From Hoeflea marina (GTDB taxonomy: Bacteria; Pseudomonadota; Alphaproteobacteria; Rhizobiales; Rhizobiaceae): a DNA stretch of 64,000 nt. Both the position numbers and the translations under genes were made by a program. How positions within the stretch are numbered: position 1 is the first letter of the stretch; the number at the start of each line of letters is the position of its first letter. The stretch spans positions 782,130 through 846,129 of the forward strand of contig NZ_QGTR01000001.1 of NCBI RefSeq assembly GCF_003182275.1, read 5' to 3'. A model generated the notes under the pieces. It ran no database searches, was not told the origin of the DNA, and worked only from the letters and a program-made list of their open reading frames with translations. This document shows, piece by piece, positions 17,413-26,073 of this stretch.

Positions 17413-18224
17413 CGGCCATCCTCTCCCGAGTCCGCTGGCTGCCGGTCTATCTGACGCTGTTCATGGTGTTCCTGTATTTCCCCATCCTGCTCTTGCCGCT
17501 GTTCTCCTTCAACGACGCGGCCACCGCCAGCTTCCCCCTCACGGGCTTCACAACCCGATGGTACACCGCGCTCGCCGGCAATGACGTCATGCTGGGGGCC
17601 GCCTGGAACAGTCTCGTCGTCGGGCTCACGGTCTCGATCATCACCACGCTGCTTGCCATCTGCGCCGCCCGCGCGGTCACCCGCTACCGCTTCCGCGGCC
17701 AGCGCCCGGCCACCGGGCTGATCATGGCGCCGCTGTTCCTGCCCGAGATCATCGTCGCCGTCTCGCTGCTCATCGTGGTGCTGCAACTGGGTCTGCAGCT
17801 GTCACTCCTGACCATCGTTCTCGGCCAGATCGTCTTCTGCCTGCCCTATTCGATGTCGGTGCTGATGGCGGGTTTCGATGGCTTCGACCGCAGCCTCGAG
17901 GAGGCATCGCTGGATCTTGGCGAGACCGCCTTCGGCACGTTCCGCAGGGTGACGCTTCCGGTGGTCGCGCCGGCAATTCTCGCCAGCCTGCTGGTCAGCT
18001 TCACCGTCTCGCTTGACGAGTTCATCCTCGCCTTCTTCCTCTCCGGCACGTCGCCGACCCTGCCGGTCTATATCTGGGGCCAGTTGCGCTTCGCCGCCAA
18101 GCTGCCCGAGGTTCTGGCACTGGGATCGATCATGATGGTCGCCTCGGTGCTTCTGCTCTCCGCCGCCGAACTGTTCCGCCGCAATGCCGAACGCCGCCTC
18201 CAAGCCAGGGAATCCAAGTCATGA
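17409..18224 (+). CDS. ABC transporter permease, PotC-like
   Basis: 271 aa, second inner-membrane permease of the same importer. The N-terminal TM is LTLFMVFLYFPILLLPLFSF, and the EAA loop is LEEASLDLGETAFGTFRRVTLPVVAPA around residue 160. Helices such as LIMAPLFLPEIIVAVSLLIVVL follow the PotC pattern. It overlaps the upstream permease and downstream ATPase genes by 4 bp each, so the three are translationally coupled. Confidence 0.9.
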   Translation: MTAILSRVRWLPVYLTLFMVFLYFPILLLPLFSFNDAATASFPLTGFTTRWYTALAGNDVMLGAAWNSLVVGLTVSIITTLLAICAARAVTRYRFRGQRPATGLIMAPLFLPEIIVAVSLLIVVLQLGLQLSLLTIVLGQIVFCLPYSMSVLMAGFDGFDRSLEEASLDLGETAFGTFRRVTLPVVAPAILASLLVSFTVSLDEFILAFFLSGTSPTLPVYIWGQLRFAAKLPEVLALGSIMMVASVLLLSAAELFRRNAERRLQARESKS

Positions 18225-19315
18225 CCGATGAGCCGATGATCCGGATCGAGGGCCTGTCGAAGGCCTATGGCGAGTTCCTGGCGCTCGACGATGTGTCGCT
18301 GACCATCCGGGAAGGCGAATTCTTCTCGCTGCTCGGCCCCTCCGGCTGCGGCAAGACCACGCTGCTCAGGCTCATCGCCGGCTTCAATGCCCCGACCGCC
18401 GGAACCATCGCCATTGACGGCAAGGCTAGCACGGGGCTGAAGGCCAATCAGCGTCCGACCAACATGGTGTTCCAGAACTACGCCATCTTTCCGCATCTCG
18501 ATGTCGCGGAAAATGTCGGCTACGGCCTCAAGCGGCTCAGGCTCAGCCGCGCCGAGGAGGCACGGCTGGTGCAGGAGGCGCTGGACATGGTGCAACTGCC
18601 CGATCTCGGCCGCCGCAGGGCCAATGAGCTCTCCGGAGGTCAGCGCCAGCGGGTGGCGCTCGCCCGCGCCCTGGTCATGCGCCCCAAGGTGCTGCTGCTG
18701 GACGAGCCGCTCTCGGCGCTCGACAAGAAGCTGCGCGAGGAGATGCAGGCCGAACTGCGCGCCCTCCAGCAGCAGGTCGGAATCACCTTCGTGCTCGTCA
18801 CCCATGACCAGTACGAGGCGCTGGCGCTGTCTGACCGGGTCGCCGTCATGTTCAACGGCCGCATCGCGCAGATGGACACGCCGATGCAGCTCTACCAGCA
18901 CCCGGTCACCCGGCAGGTCGCAGATTTTCTCGGCGGAATGAATTTCCTCGACAGCCGCATTCTCGACGAGACTGGCGAACGTCTCACCGTCGAAACCGAG
19001 CGCTTCGGCCGGTTGACGCTGGCCAAGCCTGCCGGGTTTGCGGCGGCCGGCGGCCGCGCCACCGTCGGCATCCGCCCCGAACGGCTGCGCGTCCTCTGGG
19101 ACGACGAGCGCGCCGAGCACGAGATCACCGGCACGGTGGCCAGCCGCGCCTACTTCGGAGAGACCACCAGCCTCGCGGTCAGGGTCGAAGGCCTCGATGC
19201 GCCGCTGTCCATTGTCGAGACCAACAATTTCGGCGCCGACGGCCTGCTGGTCGGAGCCGAAATCCGCCTTGCCTACGATCCGGATGCCCTGGTGCTGATG
19301 TCCGACCTTCGCTGA
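18221..19315 (+). CDS. ABC transporter ATP-binding protein, PotA-like
   Basis: 364 aa, full-length PotA type. Walker A GPSGCGKTT (near residue 43), Q-loop MVFQNYAIFPHLDV, signature LSGGQRQRVALARAL, Walker B VLLLDEPLSALDKKL and the H-loop VLVTHDQYEAL are all present. The C-terminal TOBE domain starts at about residue 285 (VGIRPERLRV). It powers import by the two permeases encoded just upstream. The cognate binding protein is probably the minus-strand gene at 20163-21227. Confidence 0.93.
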   Translation: MTDEPMIRIEGLSKAYGEFLALDDVSLTIREGEFFSLLGPSGCGKTTLLRLIAGFNAPTAGTIAIDGKASTGLKANQRPTNMVFQNYAIFPHLDVAENVGYGLKRLRLSRAEEARLVQEALDMVQLPDLGRRRANELSGGQRQRVALARALVMRPKVLLLDEPLSALDKKLREEMQAELRALQQQVGITFVLVTHDQYEALALSDRVAVMFNGRIAQMDTPMQLYQHPVTRQVADFLGGMNFLDSRILDETGERLTVETERFGRLTLAKPAGFAAAGGRATVGIRPERLRVLWDDERAEHEITGTVASRAYFGETTSLAVRVEGLDAPLSIVETNNFGADGLLVGAEIRLAYDPDALVLMSDLR

Positions 19316-19475
19316 ACCCACCCTCCATGCAGCAGAAAACCTCGGAGCTTTCGAGATTAAGTTGATCGATTGGGTCGACGATGATTCAAAAAAAGGCATC
19401 CGAGGCCTGAATGGAAGCGCTATTTGCAACCCGACCATCCGTGACAATGAACATCTGCTGCGTTAGCTTCCGTCC

Positions 19476-20063
19476 ATGATAGGCGGACACGACGAAAATC
19501 CTCCCGGGCTCTCTCACGTAATCATACTCAACGGGGCAGGCAGCGTCGGCAAAAGTTCAACGGCACGCGCCATGCAGGCAATTGCTCGCGTGCCCATGCT
19601 CCATGTATCGATGGACACCTTTGTAGAAATGATGCCGGAGCATCTGTTCGGCCACCCCGACGGCCTCGTTTCCGAAAATGTAGGCGGACGAGAGCCCGCC
19701 ATTGCCCTTCGCGTAGGCCATGTACTGAAGCGAACACTGGCAGGCATGCGTCATGCCGTTGCTGCCATGGCTGCCCAAGGCAATCACCTCATCGTCGATG
19801 AAGTCATGATCGGGCGCGGTATCGAGGCGGAGTATCGCAAGCTGTTGTCGGGCTACAACGTAAAAATAGTTGGTATATTTGCTCCTCTGTCCATTCTCGA
19901 GGAGCGCGAAAGAATGCGCGGCGACAGAGAGATTGGCCTTGCCCGATGGCAGTTCGAGCGTGTTCATGTCGGCAGAACTTACGATCTGGAAATCGATGCT
20001 GCCACCCCGGAGGAGAATGCAACGCGCATCCTGCAAGCCTTTGGCCTCTTGTCGGCTGCCTGA
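19476..20063 (+). CDS. chloramphenicol phosphotransferase-like (CPT) P-loop kinase
   Basis: 195 aa. The P-loop is GAGSVGKSSTARAMQ near residue 24 and is followed by HVSMDTFVEMMPEHLFGH, a pattern of the CPT-like family typified by the chloramphenicol 3-O-phosphotransferase of Streptomyces venezuelae. NHLIVDEVMIGRGIE and ARWQFERVHVGRTYDLEIDA also fit, the latter matching the conserved R-x-x-x-H...YD region. The physiological substrate of most CPT-like proteins is unknown. It lies between the permease operon and the binding-protein gene and seems less GC-rich than its neighbours, which might reflect transfer. Antibiotic resistance should not be assumed; phosphorylation of an imported hydroxylated compound is another option. 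Confidence 0.78.
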   Translation: MIGGHDENPPGLSHVIILNGAGSVGKSSTARAMQAIARVPMLHVSMDTFVEMMPEHLFGHPDGLVSENVGGREPAIALRVGHVLKRTLAGMRHAVAAMAAQGNHLIVDEVMIGRGIEAEYRKLLSGYNVKIVGIFAPLSILEERERMRGDREIGLARWQFERVHVGRTYDLEIDAATPEENATRILQAFGLLSAA

Positions 20064-20094
20064 GGGCGAATTCTCGGACGGCCTCTCAGCAAAA

Positions 20095-20124
20095 AAAGGG
20101 CGCCCCGCCAGGCGCCCTTTCGTT
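20095..20124. terminator. Rho-independent terminator, bidirectional
   Basis: Perfect ten-base arms AAAGGGCGCC / GGCGCCCTTT with a six-base loop, flanked by an A run on the left and T residues on the right. It separates the convergent CPT-like gene and the substrate-binding protein gene and should work in both directions. Confidence 0.85.
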
Positions 20125-20162
20125 GTCCGACAGAATTATGTTCTGCCGCCACGTACGGCCGC

Positions 20163-21227
20163 TTAGTAGCCGGCCTTGATCTTCTCGAATTCGGCGATCA
20201 TCTTCTGCTTCAATTCGACCGGAACCGGTGACTGGAACAGGGTGTTGGCGGTGAACTTGTCCAGATTGTCATAGCCGGCCGCCGCCAGCACATCTGGCGC
20301 CACCGAGGCCATGCCCTTGCCGTTGCCGTGGCCGTAGCCCCAGGAATCCACCAGGTATGGCGAAACCGCCGGATCGGTCACCGCGTTGAGATAGTCATAC
20401 ATCTTGGCTTCGTCGCCGGTGCCTGACTTGAGCGCAACATAGCCGCAGACCCAGGTCGACAGGCCTTCGCTGGTGTCGCGGTTGATGGCGGCATCCACAT
20501 TGTCGCCCTTGAGCGTGGTCACCGTCTCGTTCCAGGCCCAGGCCAGATCGACTTCGCCGCTCGCCATGGCGCCGCTGATGTCCGTGTTGTCGGTCCAGTA
20601 CATCCGGACGTTCTTGTGCACCTCGCGCAGGAAGGCGGAGGCCGCCTTGAACTGTTCGTCGGTCATCGCCGACCAGTCCTTGAGCCCCATCACCAGGCTT
20701 GCCAGCGCATAGGCGTCATCGACATTGTCACCGATGGAAACACGATCCTTGAACTTCGGATCGGCAAAGGCCTTGAGCGATGTCACCTCTTCCGGCTTGA
20801 TCTTGTCGGCGCGGTAGGTGAGCACCGTGTTGCCCCACTCGAAGGGGATGAACCAGGCGGTGCCGTCGGCCGACGTCATCAGGTCCTTCATGGCCTGGAA
20901 CCCCGGCATGGTGTCGTTCCAGTTGGTGAGTTTGGCCGTGTCGAGCGGCTTCAGCAGGCCTGCGTCGCGCCACTTGGTCACCGATTGCGAACACGGATGC
21001 GCCACATCCGCCTTGTAGCCCGAAGTCAGCTTCTGGAAAGCCTCGTCCTCATCGCCGAAGAAGGAGAAGTCGGGCGAACCGCCATGTTTCTCGACATAGG
21101 CCGGATGAAACGCCGGGTCCTCGTATCCGGCCCAGTCGAACACCGTCAATCCATCGGCGCGGGCCACCGCTGTGCTGGCCAAAAGCGCCAGGGCTGCTGC
21201 ATATCGGACATGGGATCGTTTCATCAT
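20163..21227 (-). CDS. periplasmic substrate-binding protein, PotD/PotF-like
   Basis: 354 aa, group of the spermidine/putrescine-binding proteins. A Sec signal peptide (AAALALLASTAVARA) ends near residue 24. The mature protein starts LTVFDWAGYEDPAF, the usual first strand in this family. Later come FIPFEWGNTVLTYRADKI and DLAWAWNETVTTL, which line the ligand cleft. AAGGAG stands 7 bp before ATG 21227. It follows the TetR gene by 15 bp in an operon of methyltransferase, tetR and this gene, and is encoded opposite to its probable permeases. Its ligand would be a cationic amine, but the exact one is not predictable. Confidence 0.9.
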   Translation of the reverse strand: MMKRSHVRYAAALALLASTAVARADGLTVFDWAGYEDPAFHPAYVEKHGGSPDFSFFGDEDEAFQKLTSGYKADVAHPCSQSVTKWRDAGLLKPLDTAKLTNWNDTMPGFQAMKDLMTSADGTAWFIPFEWGNTVLTYRADKIKPEEVTSLKAFADPKFKDRVSIGDNVDDAYALASLVMGLKDWSAMTDEQFKAASAFLREVHKNVRMYWTDNTDISGAMASGEVDLAWAWNETVTTLKGDNVDAAINRDTSEGLSTWVCGYVALKSGTGDEAKMYDYLNAVTDPAVSPYLVDSWGYGHGNGKGMASVAPDVLAAAGYDNLDKFTANTLFQSPVPVELKQKMIAEFEKIKAGY

Positions 21228-21242
21228 GACTGTTCTCCTTGA

Positions 21243-21920
21243 TTAGGTCGGACGCTCCTGAGTGGGCGCCGTTTCGGCGAAATGCTTCGGGAAAACCGAA
21301 GCGAGAAAACTGCCGGCGCTCTGATGCGCCGCTTCGCGGGTCAGGCCGTCGTCCATCATCAGACGGAACCACAGGCCCTCGAGCATGGCGCACATCGCCA
21401 GCGTCAGTGCGGCCGAATCGTAGCTGTAGCCGCCTTCCTGCTTCAAGATCTCGACGATGGACTGCATGGTAACCTGGTAGGTTCTGTCCTGGGCGCCGCA
21501 GAGCGCCTTGTAGGTCGGGCGTGACTTCGCCTCGCCCCAGAAGGCGCACCAGGCGGCGAGCTTGCGTCGCGTGCAGATCTTGCGGTCGAAGTCGGCCGCC
21601 ACCAGCGCTTGCAGCTGGTCGGACGGGCGGACACCCGCTTTCTCAAGTGTCGCCTCCCAATGCCCGGCATATTCCTCGGTCATGAATTGCAGCGTGGCAA
21701 CGAGCAGCTTTTCCTTGCTCTCGAAATGGAAGTTGACGATGCCGCGCGACATCTCTGCGCCATCGGCGATGTCTGCCAGCGTGGTTTCCGAGTAGCCGCG
21801 CTTGGCAAGGCTGTCGATCGTCGCCTCGATCAGCTGCTGGCGGCGGGTTTCCTTCGATGCCTTGCGGCCCTTCTGGCTGCCGTCGGCCTGCGTGGCGCGT
21901 GGTCGTGCTGTATCGCTCAT
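21243..21920 (-). CDS. TetR family regulator, BetI-like
   Basis: About 225 aa. The N-terminal helix-turn-helix runs RRQQLIEATIDSLAKRGYSETTLADIADGAEMSRGIVNFHFESKEKLL. The effector domain carries ICTRRKLAAWCAFWGEAKSRPTYKAL, which closely resembles the choline-sensing repressor BetI. ATG 21920 is selected because AGGGACG precedes it; the frame extends 11 codons upstream into the methyltransferase gene. It is embedded in the locus whose promoters carry the ATTGAAT-N4-GTTCA palindrome, including the promoter of its own operon, so it is the prime candidate for their repressor, with autoregulation. The inducer is probably a quaternary or other amine (inference). Confidence 0.85.
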   Translation of the reverse strand: MSDTARPRATQADGSQKGRKASKETRRQQLIEATIDSLAKRGYSETTLADIADGAEMSRGIVNFHFESKEKLLVATLQFMTEEYAGHWEATLEKAGVRPSDQLQALVAADFDRKICTRRKLAAWCAFWGEAKSRPTYKALCGAQDRTYQVTMQSIVEILKQEGGYSYDSAALTLAMCAMLEGLWFRLMMDDGLTREAAHQSAGSFLASVFPKHFAETAPTQERPT

Positions 21921-21949
21921 CAATTCGTCCCTGGGAAAGGCCGCGGCGA

Positions 21950-22756
21950 TCATGACGCCACCGCCTGCGGTTTATGCCCGCGCAGATGCGTCGGGCAGTG
22001 CTCACCGCTGTCTAGCACTTTCTGCATGGCCGTCCATGTGGCAATGTTCTTGGCCACATAGGCCTCGCCGACGGCGTCGACCGCCGTCTGGCGCAACGGC
22101 CCCTTGAGCCGTTCGAGTTCACCGCGCGCCACGTCGCGGTACCAAAGATTGCGATTGACCGTGGTCACGCCGACAAATCCTGCCCGCCGCATGGCCGACT
22201 GGTAGCGGGCCGGAGAAGCCATACCGAAGCTCAGCCCTTCCGCCTTGATATAGGATACCATCTCCGCCGACAGCGGCCCGTCGTCTGAGCGAAGCCAGTC
22301 CGACGCTGCAAAGATGCCGCCGGGACGCAGAACCCGGAAGATGTCGGCGAACACCGCCTCCTTGTCGGCGACATGGATCAGGGCATCCTTGGAAAACACC
22401 AGATCCAACGAAGCGTCGGCAAAGGGCAGCGGTCCCGGGGCCGACTGCACGAAGCCGACCCGGTCGGACAATCCATCGGCATCCGCCCGCCGCCGCGCCG
22501 CCTCGATGACAGGCACCTCGACGTCGAAGCCGGTGACGTGCCGCGGTTGGTGCTTGCGGGCGATATGCAGAGTGATCCCCCCGGTGCCGCAGCCGATGTC
22601 GAGCACATCCAGTCCGGAGAGGTTCAGCCCGGCCAGAACCCGGTCGACTTCATCCGGTCCGCCCGGCGACAGATAGCCCTCGCCCCACAGCACTTCCAGG
22701 AAGCGGATCGCCGTGTCGTCATATTCCGGTTCTGGTCCCGACTCTGCCGGCTGCAT
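21950..22756 (-). CDS. SAM-dependent methyltransferase, phosphoethanolamine-methyltransferase-like
   Basis: About 268 aa, class I methyltransferase. Motif I is [16 protein letters not shown] near residue 52, the acidic loop is [16 protein letters not shown], and the post-motif region [31 protein letters not shown] is typical. The start [15 protein letters not shown] resembles the catalytic domain of plant-type phosphoethanolamine N-methyltransferases, which suggests an N-methyltransferase acting on a small amine. ATG 22756 was chosen since GGAG lies 8 bp before it; two upstream ATGs are in frame. It is the first gene of the minus-strand operon with tetR and the binding protein, and it is divergent from the flavoprotein genes. 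Confidence 0.8.
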   Translation of the reverse strand: MQPAESGPEPEYDDTAIRFLEVLWGEGYLSPGGPDEVDRVLAGLNLSGLDVLDIGCGTGGITLHIARKHQPRHVTGFDVEVPVIEAARRRADADGLSDRVGFVQSAPGPLPFADASLDLVFSKDALIHVADKEAVFADIFRVLRPGGIFAASDWLRSDDGPLSAEMVSYIKAEGLSFGMASPARYQSAMRRAGFVGVTTVNRNLWYRDVARGELERLKGPLRQTAVDAVGEAYVAKNIATWTAMQKVLDSGEHCPTHLRGHKPQAVAS

Positions 22757-22834
22757 GCCTGCTCCGCTCCATTGCCGCACCATGGCGGCGACAGCCAAAA
22801 TCCTACAGAAGTATCAGCCCATTGCAACATACTT

Positions 22835-22853
22835 GCTGAACAATCATTCAATA
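22835..22853 (-). promoter_or_regulatory. operator-like palindrome, copy 2
   Basis: Read on the minus strand this is TATTGAATGATTGTTCAGC, differing from copy 1 by a single base in 19. It lies in the 154-bp divergent promoter region between the methyltransferase-tetR-binding protein operon and the flavoprotein-GcvT operon, so one site could control both. The regulator is probably the TetR protein encoded about 1 kb away. Confidence 0.6.
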
Positions 22854-22910
22854 TGGATGGACAAGTGGCTGCATTCCATGTCATTTTTTCGGAGAACCGA
22901 AGGACGTGAG

Positions 22911-24530
22911 ATGCAAAAATATGACGTGATCATGATCGGCGGCGGCCACAATGGCCTCGTCGCGGCGGGATATCTGCAGCGAGCCGGGCTGAAAGTCGTG
23001 GTGCTGGAAAAGAACGACTGGGTCGGCGGCGCGGCCACCAGCCGGGAACTCACCGAAGGCTTTCTCTATTCCAACTGCTCCTATGTCTGTTCGCTGTTCC
23101 GACCCGAGATCATGCGCGACCTGGAACTGCCCAGACACGGCCTGCAGATCATCTCCTATGACGGCGGCGCGGTGTTCGCCCGCAATGGCGATTACCTCGG
23201 CACCTACCGCGATCACGAATCGCACCGGCGCGAGTTCGCCCGCTTCTCGCCCCGCGACGCCGAGGCCTATGACCGCTATTCGCGCGACGTCACCCGCCAG
23301 TGCCGCTTCATCCAGCCGCTGTTGATGCGCACCGCACCCGATCCGTTCAGCTTCAGGCCGCGCGACATTTCCGAACTCGTCTATCTCGCCCGCAAGTTCG
23401 GCGACATGGGGGCTGCCGACATGGCGGCGATGATGCGCTTCTGGACCATGTCGATCTCGGACTATCTCGACGAGTATTTCGAAAGCCCGGTCATCAAGGC
23501 GTCGCTGGCGATCTCCGGCATCATCGGCACCGCGCTGGGCCCGAAATCGCCGGGCACCGCCTATGTGCTGCTGCACCACTACATGGGCGAGGTGGACGGC
23601 TCGGTCGGCGCCTGGGGCTATGCAAGAGGCGGCATGGGTGCCGTCACCAAGGCGCTGGCGGCCTCGTTCCAGTCGGTGGGCGGCACGATCCTCACCGGTT
23701 CCGAGGTCGACAAGGTCATCACCCGCAACGGACGTGCCATCGGCGTGGCGCTCGCCAATGGCGACGAGGTGCATGCCGATCGTGTGGTCTCCAATGCCGA
23801 CGTCAAGCGCACCTTCCTCAAGCTCGTCGACGAGAAGGACCTGCCCGATCGCTTCGTCCACCGGGTCAGGCATTTCAAGATGCGCGGCTCCTCGGGCAAG
23901 CTCAACATCGCGCTCGACAGCCTGCCGGAGTTCCCTGCCCTGCCGAAGGATTCCCGCTGCCTGCGCGGCGACATGCATTTCACCGACGATCTCGAGCGCA
24001 TGGAGCGCGGCTACGACGATTGGAAGGCCGGGCGTTGGTCGGCCGACCCGTTCATCGACATGATGATCCCCACCACGCTCGACCCGACCATGGCGCCGCC
24101 CGGCAAGCACTTCATGAGCTGCTTCGTGCAATATTGCCCGCCGCAGGTGGAGGGCCGCGACTGGACCGACGCCGACCGCGACGCATTCGCCGAGACGGTG
24201 GTGAGCCAGATCTCGGACTACTCGCCGGGTTTCCGCGACCGCATCCGCCACATGGAGGTGCGCACGCCGCGCGAACTCGAAGCCGAAGTCGGCCTCACCG
24301 AAGGCAACATCTTCCAGGGCGAACTGACCTTCGACCAGCTGCTGTTCAACCGTCCTGTGCCCGGCTACGCGCAATACCGAAGCCCGATCGACGGGCTCTA
24401 TATCTGCGGCTCCTCGACCCATCCCGGCGGCGGCGTCATGGGGGCACCGGGGCGCAACGCCGCGGCCGAAATTTTGCGCGACGCGAAGATGAAACCGGCG
24501 CAGATGCGGGAGGCCCACGATGTCCTTTGA
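22911..24530 (+). CDS. NAD(P)/FAD-dependent oxidoreductase, PYROXD2/phytoene desaturase-like (paralogue 1)
   Basis: 539 aa. The N-terminal dinucleotide-binding site is IMIGGGHNGLVAAGYLQRAGLKVVVLEKND, with the GGGHNGL form seen in the PYROXD2 subgroup of the phytoene-desaturase/amine-oxidase superfamily. The C-terminal FAD-contact motif is LYICGSSTHPGGGVMGAPGRNAA. Such proteins are often annotated as phytoene desaturases, but no carotenoid gene (crtB, crtE, crtY) is present and the setting is amine metabolism. ATG 22911 has AAGGACGTGAG directly upstream. It overlaps the next, related gene by 11 bp. An amine or amino-acid dehydrogenase role is inference. Confidence 0.82.
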   Translation: MQKYDVIMIGGGHNGLVAAGYLQRAGLKVVVLEKNDWVGGAATSRELTEGFLYSNCSYVCSLFRPEIMRDLELPRHGLQIISYDGGAVFARNGDYLGTYRDHESHRREFARFSPRDAEAYDRYSRDVTRQCRFIQPLLMRTAPDPFSFRPRDISELVYLARKFGDMGAADMAAMMRFWTMSISDYLDEYFESPVIKASLAISGIIGTALGPKSPGTAYVLLHHYMGEVDGSVGAWGYARGGMGAVTKALAASFQSVGGTILTGSEVDKVITRNGRAIGVALANGDEVHADRVVSNADVKRTFLKLVDEKDLPDRFVHRVRHFKMRGSSGKLNIALDSLPEFPALPKDSRCLRGDMHFTDDLERMERGYDDWKAGRWSADPFIDMMIPTTLDPTMAPPGKHFMSCFVQYCPPQVEGRDWTDADRDAFAETVVSQISDYSPGFRDRIRHMEVRTPRELEAEVGLTEGNIFQGELTFDQLLFNRPVPGYAQYRSPIDGLYICGSSTHPGGGVMGAPGRNAAAEILRDAKMKPAQMREAHDVL

Positions 24531-26073
24531 TGCCATCATCATCGGCGGCGGCCACAACGGCCTCACCGCGGCGGCAACGCTTGCAAAGGCCGGCCGCAAG
24601 GTTCTGCTGCTCGAAGCCGCCGACACGGTCGGCGGCGGCGCAAGCACGGTCGAATTCGCTCCCGGCTTCCGCACCAGCGGCCTCGCCCATATCATCAACC
24701 GGCTCGATCCGGACGTGGTCAAGGCAATCGGCCTTGACACCTCGGGCTTTGAGGCCACCGCCATGCCGACGGCGATCCTGTCGGAGACATCCGAAGCCAT
24801 CGTGCTGCGCGGCGCCTATGGCGAGAGCATTGACGGTGTCGGCAAGGAGGAGGCAGCCGCCTTCGCCGCGCTGCGCAAGAAGCTCCTCTTCCACGCAGGT
24901 CTGCTCAGGCGCTTCATGAAGAAGCCGCCGCCCGAGCTCGGCAACACCAGCCTCAAGGATCTGGCGGCACATGCCGCCACCGGGTTGAAGCTGCTGAGCC
25001 AGGGTCGCGAGGAAGCCCGCGACGTGCTGCGCATGTTGCTGATGAATGTCGCCGACATATCCGACGAGTTCCTGACCGACGACCGGCTCAAGGGCCTCCT
25101 CGCCTTCGACGCGACGCTCGGCCTGCATCTGGGACCGCGTTCGCCGACATCGCTGATGGGGCTTTATTATCGTCTCACTGGCGAGGCCTTAGGTGCCAGC
25201 GGCGGCCAGTTCCTGCCCCGGGGCGGCATGGGTGCCGTGGCGCAAGCCTTCGCCGAGGCGGCCACGGCCGCCGGCGCCACCATCCGCACTGCCTCTCCCG
25301 TTCGTCGCATCATCGCCAATCGCGGCCTTGCCGGCGGCGTGGAGCTGGAAGATGGCGAAATCCTGATGGCATCGACCATCCTCTCTGCCATCCATCCGCG
25401 CACGACCTTCCACCATCTCGTCGATCCCGCCGATACGCAGACCGGTCTCTCCCGCGCGATCGGCCATATCCGATCGAACGGCGACGTCGCCAAACTCAAC
25501 CTGGCGCTCGACAAAGTGCCGCAGTTCCAGGGCCTTTCGGAGGCCGACCACAAGGGCCGGCTGGTGATCGCGCGCTCGATGAACCATGTCGAAACGGCGT
25601 TCAACCCATCGAAATACGGCGAATATTCGCCGGACCCGGTGATGGAGATCACCCTGCCCTCGCTGTCGGACCCGAAGCTCGCCGACACCGGCTGCACGCT
25701 CTCTGCCATGGTGCAGTTTGCGCCCTATGCCCTGCGCGAAGGCTGGGAATCCGGCAAGCCGAAATTCCTCGAGATCGTGCTCGATGGCCTTGAGCGCCAC
25801 GCCCCCGGCCTGCGTGCAAGCGTCGAGCATGCCGAACTGCTGACGCCCGCCGACATCGAGACCCGCTACCGCATGCCCGGCGGCCATTGGAGCCACGGCG
25901 AAATGCAGCCCGACCAGTTGCTGTTCAACCGTCCGGTGCATGCCGCCGCGGGCTATTCGACACCGCTCGAAGGCCTGTATCTCGCCAGCGCCGGTTCGCA
26001 TCCCGGCGGCGGCATTTCCGGCCTGCCGGGCCTGCTGTCCGCCCGCCACATCCTCGCAGGAGGCAGCCGATGA
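24520..26073 (+). CDS. NAD(P)/FAD-dependent oxidoreductase, PYROXD2/phytoene desaturase-like (paralogue 2)
   Basis: 517 aa, clearly related to the preceding gene product. It has IIIGGGHNGLTAAATLAKAGRKVLLLEAAD at the N-terminus, the central FLPRGGMGAVAQAFAEA, and LYLASAGSHPGGGISGLPG at the C-terminus. The shared MQPDQLLFNRPV-like block (QLTFDQLLFNRPV in the partner) supports tandem duplication or an obligate pair. It overlaps paralogue 1 by 11 bp and the GcvT-like gene by 4 bp, so equal and coupled expression is expected. The two may form a heteromeric enzyme. Substrate unknown. Confidence 0.82.
   Translation: MSFDAIIIGGGHNGLTAAATLAKAGRKVLLLEAADTVGGGASTVEFAPGFRTSGLAHIINRLDPDVVKAIGLDTSGFEATAMPTAILSETSEAIVLRGAYGESIDGVGKEEAAAFAALRKKLLFHAGLLRRFMKKPPPELGNTSLKDLAAHAATGLKLLSQGREEARDVLRMLLMNVADISDEFLTDDRLKGLLAFDATLGLHLGPRSPTSLMGLYYRLTGEALGASGGQFLPRGGMGAVAQAFAEAATAAGATIRTASPVRRIIANRGLAGGVELEDGEILMASTILSAIHPRTTFHHLVDPADTQTGLSRAIGHIRSNGDVAKLNLALDKVPQFQGLSEADHKGRLVIARSMNHVETAFNPSKYGEYSPDPVMEITLPSLSDPKLADTGCTLSAMVQFAPYALREGWESGKPKFLEIVLDGLERHAPGLRASVEHAELLTPADIETRYRMPGGHWSHGEMQPDQLLFNRPVHAAAGYSTPLEGLYLASAGSHPGGGISGLPGLLSARHILAGGSR

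Noticed and set aside
22881-24800. 639-aa minus-strand open frame
   Set aside because: Antisense to the first flavoprotein gene; no ribosome site and biased composition.
22911-26073. Carotenoid biosynthesis (CrtI) annotation for the two flavoproteins
   Set aside because: No crtB, crtE, crtY or related gene nearby; the subgroup motif and the neighbours point to amine metabolism.
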